This document shows, in pieces, positions 1-7,864 of a DNA stretch of 64,000 nucleotides; positions within the stretch are counted from its first letter, which is position 1, and each line of letters begins with the position of its first letter. The stretch lies in contig NZ_LSKU01000001.1 of assembly GCF_001561915.1 (NCBI RefSeq), forward strand, positions 1,478,955-1,542,954, given 5' to 3'. The stretch is from Tepidibacillus decaturensis (lineage in GTDB: Bacteria; Bacillota; Bacilli; Tepidibacillales; Tepidibacillaceae). The position numbers and the translations under genes were made by a program. Below the pieces are notes generated by a model. The model was not told the DNA's origin, made no database searches, and was given only the letters and a program-made list of their open reading frames with translations.

Positions 1-394
1 ACTGCTTTACACATATCATAGATGGTTAACATGGCAACACTTACAGCGGTTAGTGCTTCCATCTCTACCCCTGTCACATTCGTGGTTTTAACGGTGGACT
101 CTACAATAATTGTATTTTCACCTGATTCTTCAAAGGAGATATCCACTCCAGTGAGTGGAATAGGGTGGCACATAGGAATAAGCTCTGATGTTTTTTTGCT
201 GCCATGATCCCAGCGATTTGGGCAACAGCTAAAACATCTCCTTTCCCAATCTTTCCTTGCCGAATTAGTTGCAAGGTTTCTGGCTTCATAATGATTGTGC
301 CTCTAGCCACAGCTGTTCGTTTAGTCACGTTTTTTTCACTTACATCAACCATTTTGGCTCGGCCTTGATTATTAAAGTGGGTTAATTCGCTCAT
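1..394 (-). pseudogene. moaC: Cyclic pyranopterin monophosphate synthase MoaC, frameshifted and cut by the window edge
   Basis: MoaC converts the cyclic GTP product of MoaA into cyclic pyranopterin monophosphate, the first committed Moco/Wco intermediate. The N-terminus is typical (MSELTHFN, then GRAKMVDVS and [15 protein letters not shown]). At an A7 run (191-197 on the plus strand) the frame is lost; adding one A restores the family sequence [10 protein letters not shown] and, further on, [12 protein letters not shown] to the window edge. About 131 of some 160 codons are inside the window. The start ATG at 394 lies one base beyond the moaA stop, so the two genes are translationally close. 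It may be a real frameshift or a homopolymer sequencing error; an otherwise complete cofactor pathway favours error. Confidence 0.85.
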
Positions 395-395
395 C

Positions 396-1397
396 TTAAC
401 CTCCTATTTGCGACATTCTTCTTTGGGTTGGTATATGTGATAACTCTTCGTTATTTAATGTTTTTGCCATCTCATGATTTTCTGGTTTCATATTTAACGC
501 TTTATAATAAAGCTGTTTTAGTCCTTCCTCATCTCCCAAATACGGTTTAACATTTAATTCTTCCTGCCAATAAAGACAAGGCTTGATATAACCATCAGAA
601 GTTAACCGAAGGCGATTACAGTTAGCGCAGAAATGATCACTAATTGGATGAATAAATCCGATTGATCCTTTTGCTCCTTTAATTCGGAAGTTTTCCGATG
701 GGCCATTGCCAAAAACTTCTCCAGATTCCTCTAATTCAAAACCCAATTCTTTCGCTTTTTCCTTTACAAGTTCTAATGAGAGATAACCACTTTTCCAGGT
801 TTCATCTGCATGACCAATCGGCATATATTCGATAAACCGAACCTGTACAGGTTGATCAATCGTCATTCGCAGAAAATCACCAATTTCATCATCATTAAAC
901 CCTTTCATCAGAACCGTATTGATTTTAATCGGCGAAAATCCTACACGATAAGCAGCATCAATCCCATCTAGTACCTTTTTCAAATCGCCACCTCTTGTAA
1001 TTTCCTTAAAACGATCATGGCGTAATGAATCTAAGCTAACATTGACCCTAGTTAATCCTGCTTTTTTAAGTACTTCCGCCTTTTGCGCTAAAAACATTGC
1101 ATTTGTTGTTAAAGCAATATCTTTTATTCCTTCAATACGACTAAGTTTCTCAACTAATACCTCTAGATCTCTACGAACTAGAGGCTCTCCACCTGTTAAG
1201 CGGATTTTTCGAATACCTAAACTCGCACCAACTCTCACCACTTCTTCAATTTGTTCATAAGTTAGAAGCTGATGGTGGTCCATAAATTGAACACCCTCAG
1301 GTGGCATACAATAGACACAACGTAAATTACAACGGTCGGTCACAGATATTCTCAAATAATCATGTACACGGTTAAATCGATCTACTAATTGGCTCAT
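396..1397 (-). CDS. moaA: GTP 3',8-cyclase MoaA
   Basis: Radical-SAM enzyme for the first step of molybdopterin synthesis (GTP to 3',8-cyclo-7,8-dihydro-GTP). The radical-SAM cluster motif CNLRCVYC (Cys 23, 27, 30) is near the N-terminus, and the second [4Fe-4S] cluster motif [10 protein letters not shown] with a later Cys (KPCLYW) is in the C-terminal third. The protein ends in GG, as functional MoaA proteins do. Its length of 333 aa is normal. The start ATG at 1397 has GGAGGC upstream. It lies at the end of a minus-strand series moeA, moeA-PBP, tupA, tupB, tupC, moaA, moaC, which ties tungstate uptake to cofactor synthesis. Confidence 0.97.
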   Translation of the reverse strand: MSQLVDRFNRVHDYLRISVTDRCNLRCVYCMPPEGVQFMDHHQLLTYEQIEEVVRVGASLGIRKIRLTGGEPLVRRDLEVLVEKLSRIEGIKDIALTTNAMFLAQKAEVLKKAGLTRVNVSLDSLRHDRFKEITRGGDLKKVLDGIDAAYRVGFSPIKINTVLMKGFNDDEIGDFLRMTIDQPVQVRFIEYMPIGHADETWKSGYLSLELVKEKAKELGFELEESGEVFGNGPSENFRIKGAKGSIGFIHPISDHFCANCNRLRLTSDGYIKPCLYWQEELNVKPYLGDEEGLKQLYYKALNMKPENHEMAKTLNNEELSHIPTQRRMSQIGG

Positions 1398-1477
1398 TTA
1401 TAAAGCCTCCTCTCCCTGATTCAATCCCCTCTAGTCTGAATAACTCTATTTTACAACAAATTCATGGTAAATAAGTG

Positions 1478-2182
1478 CTAAAAATGTACTTCACCTAAAA
1501 TAAACTTTTTCGTTAGTTCATGAATAGGATTTTCAAACATTCTTCTCGTTGCCTGGGATTCAATCAAATAACCACTATGTAAAAAAAGAGTCTCATCAGC
1601 AATCCGTTTTGCTTGAAACATATTATGAGTCACCATGATCACCGTCATTTGAAATTGGTTCTTTAACTTTAAAATAAGTTGTTCAATCTCAAGCACATTT
1701 TGAGGATCTAAACTTGCAGTAGGTTCATCTAAAATAAGAACTTGTGGTGAAGTAATAATGGCTCTAGCAATGGCCACCTTTGCCATTTCTCCTCCAGATA
1801 AGCTTTTTGCCTTTTGATCAATCAAATGATCAATTTGAAATTGTTTCAGGATTTCCAAAACCTGTTCTTTTCTTTCTTTTCTAGGTACACCACGTACTTT
1901 TAAACCGTATGCAACATTTTGAAAAACATTCGTCTGAAACATATATGGCTTTTGCCAGACTACCGCTATTCTTTTGTCTGGTTCTGTTAACACTTTTCCA
2001 TGGAAATAAATTTCCCCAGAAGTTGGTGTTAAAAATCCTGAGATGATCTTTAACAAGGTGCTTTTCCCTGCCCCGTTTGGTCCGATTATCCCATACACCT
2101 TTTCATTTTCAAATCGATAACTAATTGGCTTTAATATCGTTTTTCCATCGATTTCAACCGTTGCATTTTTTACTTGGATCAA
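1478..2182 (-). CDS. tupC: Tungstate ABC transporter ATP-binding protein TupC
   Basis: ATPase of the tungstate importer. Walker A GPNGAGKST (about residue 35), signature LSGGEMAK, Walker B VLILDEPTAS and the switch His in VTHN are all present. An ATG at 2191 directly abuts AGGAGG, too close to serve it; the TTG at 2182 has better spacing (about 9 nt) and overlaps the tupB stop as TTGA, the usual arrangement for coupled translation, so that start is preferred. Length is about 234 aa. The call as tungstate rather than molybdate rests on its TupA and TupB neighbours and the nearby tungsten enzyme. Confidence 0.88.
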   Translation of the reverse strand: MIQVKNATVEIDGKTILKPISYRFENEKVYGIIGPNGAGKSTLLKIISGFLTPTSGEIYFHGKVLTEPDKRIAVVWQKPYMFQTNVFQNVAYGLKVRGVPRKERKEQVLEILKQFQIDHLIDQKAKSLSGGEMAKVAIARAIITSPQVLILDEPTASLDPQNVLEIEQLILKLKNQFQMTVIMVTHNMFQAKRIADETLFLHSGYLIESQATRRMFENPIHELTKKFILGEVHF

Positions 2183-2880
2183 GATTTCCATCCTCCTTGC
2201 TGCCAGGAGAATAAAACAGAGTTAATCAGAAAAGAAACAAAAAGAAGAATCATTCCTAATGCAATCGCCATATCAAAGTTTCCTTTTCTTGTTTCTAAAA
2301 CAATGGCAGTAGTGAGCACCCTTGTTTTTCCCGCAATATCTCCACCTACTAACATCACGGCTCCTACTTCAGCAATCACTCTGCCAAAAGCAGAGATTAA
2401 AGCAGCAATCGCTGGAAATCGAATCTCTTTGATCAAGGTGAATAACGTATATATTCGATTTGCTCCCAACCCTCTTGCTGTCATCATGACGACTGGGGCT
2501 TTTCCTTCTGCTGCAACATAGATCAAGCCTATGACAATGGGTAAAGCTAACATCAACTGAGCTAAAATCATCGCTATCGGGGTATAAAGAAGATAGATAT
2601 AAGGAGCAATTGGGCCACTCCTCGATAAAAGTAAAAATAGAATAAGTCCAGCCAATACAGGGGGTAATCCCATCAAAACATAAATCAATCGGATGAAAAC
2701 ATATTTAAAGGGAAAAGATCGAGTTCCCAGCCAGGTACCAATGGGAACTCCGATCAATCCTGCAATCATCACAGCGATACTAGAGATATAAAGTGAACGA
2801 AATGTAACTTCATATAATTCTCTATTTCCAGTTAAGATTAAAGAAACAGCTCGTTCAAATCCTTGCAAATAGATTTCCAT
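2179..2880 (-). CDS. tupB: Tungstate ABC transporter permease TupB
   Basis: Integral membrane permease of the BPD_transp_1 type with about five to six hydrophobic segments. The cytoplasmic loop GLGANRIYTLFTLIKEIRFP (about residues 143-162) is the EAA-type contact for the ATPase. Its length of 233 aa fits TupB. The stop TGA overlaps the preferred TTG start of tupC and the start lies 15 bases after tupA, so the three form one transport unit. The ribosome site (AGGGG) is rather distant, about 12 nt, suggesting moderate initiation or coupling. Confidence 0.92.
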   Translation of the reverse strand: MEIYLQGFERAVSLILTGNRELYEVTFRSLYISSIAVMIAGLIGVPIGTWLGTRSFPFKYVFIRLIYVLMGLPPVLAGLILFLLLSRSGPIAPYIYLLYTPIAMILAQLMLALPIVIGLIYVAAEGKAPVVMMTARGLGANRIYTLFTLIKEIRFPAIAALISAFGRVIAEVGAVMLVGGDIAGKTRVLTTAIVLETRKGNFDMAIALGMILLFVSFLINSVLFSWQQGGWKS

Positions 2881-2894
2881 ATTGCTACAAGCCC

Positions 2895-3728
2895 CTATTT
2901 TTCATAAGTAAAGAACAATTGTTGACCATTTACTTTATAGTCCTTAATCAGTTGTTGCCCTTCATCAGAAAGAATAAAATCAATCAATTTTTGTGCATCC
3001 TCGTGATTAATTCCTTGATGTTTCTCAGGGTTAACAGCAATGATTCCATAGGGGTTAAGCAACCCTTTGTCTCCTTCAACTAAAATATCAAGATTGCTCA
3101 ATTTATCTTTCATGAAGGAATAGGTAGCACGATCTGTTAGAGTATACCCTTGCTGCTCATTGGCCATGATTAAAGTATCTCCCATTCCTTTGCCTACAGA
3201 AAGATACCAGTCCCCTTTTGGTTTTATCCCTAACTTTTGCCAAATTTCTAGTTCTTTTTTATTTGTCCCAGAGTCGTCCCCTCTTGATAAAAAAGGAGCT
3301 TGCCCATTTGTAAAAAGGGTAAATGCTTCATCTAATGATTTACCTTTAATCCCATCAGGATCATTTTTAGGTCCAACAATGACAAAATCGTTGTACATCA
3401 CATCATAACGCTTGCTTCCATGCCCATCTGCGACAAACTTTTCTTCCGCTTTTCGTGCATGAACTAAGATCACGTCAGCATCGCCTCTTGAAGCGGTTTC
3501 GATCGCTTGGCCTGTTCCTTGTGCAAGCACATCTACTTTTACATGATATTTTTCTTCAAAAACAGGAAGCAAATAGTCTAATAAACCCGAATCTTGCGTA
3601 CTTGTCGTTGTAGCAAGGCGTAAAGTTGTTGGTTGTTCACTAGTTGTCTGTTCTCCCCCACAAGCCACTAGTATAAACATAAGGAATACGAAAAGGATTC
3701 CAACAAATAATCTCATTCTTTTTCTCAT
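2895..3728 (-). CDS. tupA: Tungstate-binding lipoprotein TupA
   Basis: Extracytoplasmic oxyanion-binding protein that captures tungstate for TupBC. It has a Lys/Arg-rich start, a hydrophobic stretch and the lipobox LVAC, so it is a lipoprotein. The binding-loop sequence TTTSTQDSGLL is the TupA signature that distinguishes it from ModA, and it is followed by GTGQAIETASRGDADV and the GDDSGTNKKE anion-binding loop. Its length of 277 aa is typical. The ATG start has AGGAGG about 8 nt upstream. It is first of tupABC, directly downstream of the MoeA-PBP fusion. Confidence 0.93.
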   Translation of the reverse strand: MRKRMRLFVGILFVFLMFILVACGGEQTTSEQPTTLRLATTTSTQDSGLLDYLLPVFEEKYHVKVDVLAQGTGQAIETASRGDADVILVHARKAEEKFVADGHGSKRYDVMYNDFVIVGPKNDPDGIKGKSLDEAFTLFTNGQAPFLSRGDDSGTNKKELEIWQKLGIKPKGDWYLSVGKGMGDTLIMANEQQGYTLTDRATYSFMKDKLSNLDILVEGDKGLLNPYGIIAVNPEKHQGINHEDAQKLIDFILSDEGQQLIKDYKVNGQQLFFTYEK

Positions 3729-3748
3729 TTATTATTCCTCCTAGTCAA

Positions 3749-5671
3749 CTACTTTCCTGTAACTTCATTTTTATACAAAATTTTTCCAGTATCTCGACAA
3801 CTATATCCACCCATTGATTCTACCTCTGATTTGAATTCATCTGAGGTGATCACTTGTATTAAGAGTTGACCGGCTTCACTTTGATAAAACTCTTTTGTCA
3901 TGATTAAATCATATCTTTCTTCTGCAACAGGAATAAAATCTAGATCAAGAACCTTAGCTGCTGAATAAATTCCCAAACCAACGTCCGCATTGCCTCCTTT
4001 AATCGCTGCTGCTAGACTTAGATGGGAAAAATCCTCTCGTGTATACCCGTAAATATCATCAGGAGAAAGATTAACTTGTTTTAGTAAATAATCAAAGAGA
4101 ATTCTTGTTCCTGCTCCCCGTTGACGGTTGATATAGCGAATTCCTTCTTTTGTAAGATCCTCAATCGTTTGAATTTGCTTTGGATTACCTTTCTGAACGA
4201 TCCAACCTTGCTGTCGATAAACTAAATTGATCAATACAACAGGTGTATTGGATAAATATTGCTCTATATAAGAAAGGTTATACTCCCCTGTTTTCTCATC
4301 TAAAAGATGGGTTCCTGCTACATGGTTTTCTCCTTTGCGAATGGCCAAAATTCCAGCAAGGCTTCCTATATGTGCAGAACTTAATGAATATGAAGAATCT
4401 TGCTTTCTAATTGCAGACGCCAATAGATCTAAAATAAGATCATGACTTCCCGCAAAGACGATCGTTCGGTCAATTTGTTCAAGCGATCGATATAATTCAA
4501 CCTCTACCTCTTCCCCTTGTTCATAACCTTGGCTTTGAATAGGGATACGAAGTAATCCATCAGCCCGTACAAGTGACATCGTTACCCCTGCAGAACGGCT
4601 TAATGGGTTAGCAACATATTGTTCATTTACCTTTCCGAGGGTTAAGCGAATAAAATCCTCTGCTCCCATTTTTGATACAATTCTTCTACCTAGCTTTACT
4701 TTAATCTTTCTTCGTTCAGGTGAAGCGAGTCCAAGAAATTGATGCATCAATGGTTTGAGAAACCAATCTAAAGCTAAATAAGCTGAAACAGGATACCCGG
4801 GAACGCCAATAATCGGCTTGCCATTGTAGGCTTTTCCTAGAACAACTGGCTTACCTGGTCTTGTTGCAACACCATGGACAATCACTTCTCCTAAGGAAGC
4901 AATCACAGATGAGGTAAAATCTTCTCTCCCTGCCGATGAACCAGCATTCATTAAAACAATATCAGCTTCTTCTAAGGCTTCCTTTACTTTTTGCTGAATC
5001 AGATTGAAATCGTCAATCACAATTCCTTTATAAATCGGTTTTCCTCCCCATTCTTTCACGTAACTAGCAAAAACCGTTCCGTTAAATTCAATAATGTCCC
5101 CTGGTTTTAAATTCAACGTTGGCTCAACGATTTCTGTTCCCGTTGGAATAATAGCGACCTTTGGCATAGCAATGACAGGAACCTCTAAGACTCCACCAGC
5201 TAAAAGGGCGCCTTGATCAACAGGACGAATTTTATGATAAATCGGTAAAATCATCTCTCCTGCAACAATATCCTCACCAATTTGACGAATATGTTTCCAA
5301 GGACTAGCTGGCTCAATAATTTCAACCGTTTCTTCATCAATTTGATGGAGATATTCAACCATAATCACTGCATTGAATGGTTCTGGAATAGGGTCACCTG
5401 TGTCTACCACTTCATAATCAACATGCAGTTTTAAACGAAGGGGATTTGTTTCATGAGCAGAATATGTTTTTTCTGCTTTTACTGCAATTCCATCCATAGC
5501 TGATGCATGAAAATGAGGCATAGAAACATTTGCGAAAATTGCTTGTGCAGTAACCCGACCTAAACTTTCAGTTGTTGGTACCATTTCCACATTCGGTTTG
5601 AGATCAAAGAGTTGCAAAAATTTAACTTGTGCTTCATGTAAAGGTGTGTCTTCCAAATAGATTTTTCTCAT
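3749..5671 (-). CDS. MoeA-like molybdopterin molybdotransferase fused to a periplasmic-binding-like domain
   Basis: Residues 1-405 are a MoeA (molybdopterin molybdotransferase) with HASAMDGIAV near the N-terminus, GSSAGREDF and the GVPGYPVSA loop. Residues about 410-640 match the PBP-like domain often fused to MoeA or Mo-responsive regulators (residues such as RQRGAGTRILFD and GGNADVGLGI); it resembles an oxyanion/substrate-binding fold but has no signal peptide, so it must be cytoplasmic. A second, stand-alone MoeA follows upstream at 5802-7070. Two MoeA proteins beside tupABC suggests one may insert tungsten and the other molybdenum; that division is inference. It starts at ATG 5671 with AAGGAG. 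Confidence 0.9.
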   Translation of the reverse strand: MRKIYLEDTPLHEAQVKFLQLFDLKPNVEMVPTTESLGRVTAQAIFANVSMPHFHASAMDGIAVKAEKTYSAHETNPLRLKLHVDYEVVDTGDPIPEPFNAVIMVEYLHQIDEETVEIIEPASPWKHIRQIGEDIVAGEMILPIYHKIRPVDQGALLAGGVLEVPVIAMPKVAIIPTGTEIVEPTLNLKPGDIIEFNGTVFASYVKEWGGKPIYKGIVIDDFNLIQQKVKEALEEADIVLMNAGSSAGREDFTSSVIASLGEVIVHGVATRPGKPVVLGKAYNGKPIIGVPGYPVSAYLALDWFLKPLMHQFLGLASPERRKIKVKLGRRIVSKMGAEDFIRLTLGKVNEQYVANPLSRSAGVTMSLVRADGLLRIPIQSQGYEQGEEVEVELYRSLEQIDRTIVFAGSHDLILDLLASAIRKQDSSYSLSSAHIGSLAGILAIRKGENHVAGTHLLDEKTGEYNLSYIEQYLSNTPVVLINLVYRQQGWIVQKGNPKQIQTIEDLTKEGIRYINRQRGAGTRILFDYLLKQVNLSPDDIYGYTREDFSHLSLAAAIKGGNADVGLGIYSAAKVLDLDFIPVAEERYDLIMTKEFYQSEAGQLLIQVITSDEFKSEVESMGGYSCRDTGKILYKNEVTGK

Positions 5672-5728
5672 TCCAATGTCTCCTTTTGCTTTCTTCCCAG
5701 TTATCCCTATTCTAGCATTAAAAAATAA

Positions 5729-5780
5729 CCCACAAAAGTGACGTTTTTCTTTCGTAGCATATTCCGACTACTTTTGCGGG
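5729..5780. repeat. Dispersed imperfect palindrome, copy A
   Basis: A 52-bp element between the two moeA genes, bounded by CCCACAAAAGT and ACTTTTGCGGG, which are inverted repeats with one mismatch. Its reverse complement aligns over its whole length with a second copy at 12838-12888, sharing the internal blocks GTCGGAAT/ATCGGAAT and CGAA. It looks like a small REP/MITE-like dispersed repeat and would fold into a hairpin in RNA. Function is unknown. Confidence 0.6.
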
Positions 5781-5801
5781 ATCCCATTATAATAAAAGTC
5801 A

Positions 5802-7070
5802 TTAAGAAAACAATATGACATTTACCCATTCACCAGCTATAATGCCTTCTTTATATTGTGAAATTTCTATCATCCCATCACTTTTTACTAGATTGGTAAT
5901 TAGACCTGATTTACCAAAAACAGGGTTGGCCCATAATTCATGATCACGAATCTCCAATTGTACCCGAACATAATCGGTGCGACCTACTTGAGAAGCAATA
6001 TTTCTTGATATTCTTGCTCTCAATTGTTTGGCAAAAGGATTTTCGTTTACATGATGAAGCTGGTTCATGATTTGCCTACCAAATAATTCAAATAAGACCA
6101 TGGCAGACACAGGGTGTCCTGGTAAACCCATCACAGGTTTCCCATTACAATTAGCGATTATGGTTGGTTTGCCCGGTTTTATAGATATCCCATGTACAAA
6201 AACACCTGGTGAACCTAATTGGTTCATCACTTGACTTGTATAATCCTTTGTCCCCATTGAACTCCCACCAGATAGAATCAAAAAATCTACCTGTTGAAAC
6301 AGCTCTTGTGATTTTGAAAGATATTGGTCAAACTGGTCTTTAACGATTCCTCCATAGATGATTTGACCACCTAGTGCTTGTACAGCTGCTGCAATCGATA
6401 TCCCATTAATATCTCTAATCTGCCCGGGTAACAATTCTTCAGTTTCTGGTGGGACAATTTCATCACCAGTAGATAATAGGCCAACCTTTAATTTTGTATA
6501 GACAGGAACTTTGGTTACTCCAATTGCGGCTAAGCCACCTAAATCTTGTGGTCTTAAACGATGCCCCTTTTTCAACACCACTTCGCCATCATAGACGTCT
6601 TCTCCTTTGAAAATCACGTTCTCTCTGGGGGCTACTTGTTCAAAGACATTTAATAGATCTCCTACAACTTCTACATCTTCAATCATCACCACTGCATCTG
6701 CACCTTCAGGTAACATCCCGCCAGTAGGAACATACATCGCTTGTCCTTCTTGAATGGTTTGATTGACATCTTTCCCCATTTCAACCGAACCAGTAATATG
6801 AAAAAAAGTAGGCATTGATTCTGTAGAGCCATAGGTATTTCTTGCCTTCACAGCATATCCGTCAACCGTCGAACGATGAAATCCTGGAACATCTTCCTTT
6901 GAAACCATGTCATGAGCTAGAACTCTCCCTACAGCTTCTATAATCGAAATTTCTTCAACCGAATCAATTGCTTGAAACTGCTTTTTGATCTTTTCTGCCA
7001 CTTCTTGTACTTGTTGGACATCTAGTAATTCGATTCTAGGTCCATTTTGATGAAGGTTTAATGGTTCCAT
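5802..7070 (-). CDS. moeA: Molybdopterin molybdotransferase MoeA
   Basis: Inserts molybdate (or tungstate) into adenylated molybdopterin. Family features in order are FHRSTVDGYAV (about residue 65), GGMLPEGADAVVMIED, the GGSSMGTKDYT loop, KPGKPT and GLPGHPVSA. The length of 422 aa is that of a stand-alone MoeA. It starts at ATG 7070 with AAAGGAGG upstream. It is the first gene of the minus-strand cofactor series; the promoter would lie in the 135 bases shared with the divergent moaD. Confidence 0.95.
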   Translation of the reverse strand: MEPLNLHQNGPRIELLDVQQVQEVAEKIKKQFQAIDSVEEISIIEAVGRVLAHDMVSKEDVPGFHRSTVDGYAVKARNTYGSTESMPTFFHITGSVEMGKDVNQTIQEGQAMYVPTGGMLPEGADAVVMIEDVEVVGDLLNVFEQVAPRENVIFKGEDVYDGEVVLKKGHRLRPQDLGGLAAIGVTKVPVYTKLKVGLLSTGDEIVPPETEELLPGQIRDINGISIAAAVQALGGQIIYGGIVKDQFDQYLSKSQELFQQVDFLILSGGSSMGTKDYTSQVMNQLGSPGVFVHGISIKPGKPTIIANCNGKPVMGLPGHPVSAMVLFELFGRQIMNQLHHVNENPFAKQLRARISRNIASQVGRTDYVRVQLEIRDHELWANPVFGKSGLITNLVKSDGMIEISQYKEGIIAGEWVNVILFS

Positions 7071-7120
7071 ACTTCTTTTCCTCCTTTGATGTACATTCCT
7101 TTTACAAATGCTCTCCTATT

Positions 7121-7150
7121 TTGAAAGATGGCATATAAAGATGATATAAT
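7121..7150 (+). promoter_or_regulatory. Sigma-A-type promoter for moaD and its partner
   Basis: TTGAAA (7121-7126) and a perfect TATAAT (7145-7150) are separated by 18 bases and lie about 55 bases before the moaD start. Seen directly; activity is inferred. Confidence 0.65.
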
Positions 7151-7205
7151 AGGATTAAATTGAATTGAATTGAAAATAGACTAGATTGGCTTCGGGGGTG
7201 AAACT

Positions 7206-7490
7206 ATGCAAATCCAATTATTCGCTACCTATCGTGATATTGTTAACGCTAAGACTGTCGATGTACCTGTGACAGAATCAATGACTACAATAAAAGAACT
7301 TTTACAATCATTAATCAACTTATTTCCAGCATTTCAAAAAGAACTTTTTCTTGATGAAACACAATTATCATTAAAACCTCATGTCCATATTTTTGTAAAC
7401 GGTCGTAACATCATTCATCTACAAGGGCTAAATACGCCTTTTACGTTCAAAGATGAAATCGCTTTAATCCCTCCTGTTGGAGGTGGTTGA
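7206..7490 (+). CDS. moaD: MoaD-family sulfur carrier protein
   Basis: Small ubiquitin-like sulfur carrier. The family tail ALIPPVGGG ends at the C-terminal Gly-Gly that is adenylated by MoeB and then thiocarboxylated. Its length is 94 aa. It starts at ATG 7206 after GGGGGTG. The next gene's ribosome site (GGAGGTGG) is made by the codons for the final glycines, so the two genes are coupled. A second MoaD domain is fused to MoaE at 9946; this free copy, next to the aldehyde oxidoreductase, may serve tungstopterin, but that is inference. Confidence 0.9.
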   Translation: MQIQLFATYRDIVNAKTVDVPVTESMTTIKELLQSLINLFPAFQKELFLDETQLSLKPHVHIFVNGRNIIHLQGLNTPFTFKDEIALIPPVGGG

Positions 7491-7491
7491 T

Positions 7492-7776
7492 ATGTATGAG
7501 ACCCAGCTTGAATTTAGGGGTATTTCTCGTGAATTAGTCATTGAATATTTACTAAGCATTGCCGAGTTAACAACTACTTCCATTATATCAAACGCTGATG
7601 GCAGCGTAACAATTCCTTCTAAAGATTGGATGGTTACTTTATCGGAAGTGGAGTCTTTTTCCATTGTTCCAACAGTTGTGATTCCAAGATTTTTTATTTC
7701 TTTTAAAGGAGATGAAACAAAAATTCTAGATACCATCCAAAAGCTAAGAGTTAGAACCTTACGTACGGGTGGATAA
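7492..7776 (+). CDS. Small MoaD-linked protein with C-terminal Gly-Gly (possibly MoaD-related C-terminal domain family)
   Basis: A 94-residue protein encoded directly after moaD. The ATG at 7492 is preferred over an upstream in-frame TTG (7477) because GGAGGTGG lies about 6 bases before it. No signal peptide or membrane segment is seen. The sequence alternates beta and alpha and begins ETQLEFRGISRELVIEYL. It resembles my recollection of the domain that follows MoaD in some thermophile proteins (DUF1952); that is not verified. It ends RTGG, so it too finishes in a diglycine. Operon position between moaD and a tungsten oxidoreductase points to cofactor sulfur transfer; function unknown. Confidence 0.8.
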   Translation: MYETQLEFRGISRELVIEYLLSIAELTTTSIISNADGSVTIPSKDWMVTLSEVESFSIVPTVVIPRFFISFKGDETKILDTIQKLRVRTLRTGG

Positions 7777-7786
7777 TTTTTTTAAA

Positions 7787-7828
7787 GAATAATCCAGCTT
7801 TCCTGTTGGAAGCTGGATTATTCTTTTT
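7787..7828. terminator. Bidirectional terminator between the moaD unit and the aldehyde oxidoreductase gene
   Basis: A stem of about 16 bp (GAATAATCCAGCTTTCC against GGAAGCTGGATTATTC, one bulged base) with T-runs on both sides, lying between convergent genes. Confidence 0.85.
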
Positions 7829-7864
7829 CAACATTTAAAACCAAACATTCTCAAATGGTAGGGA

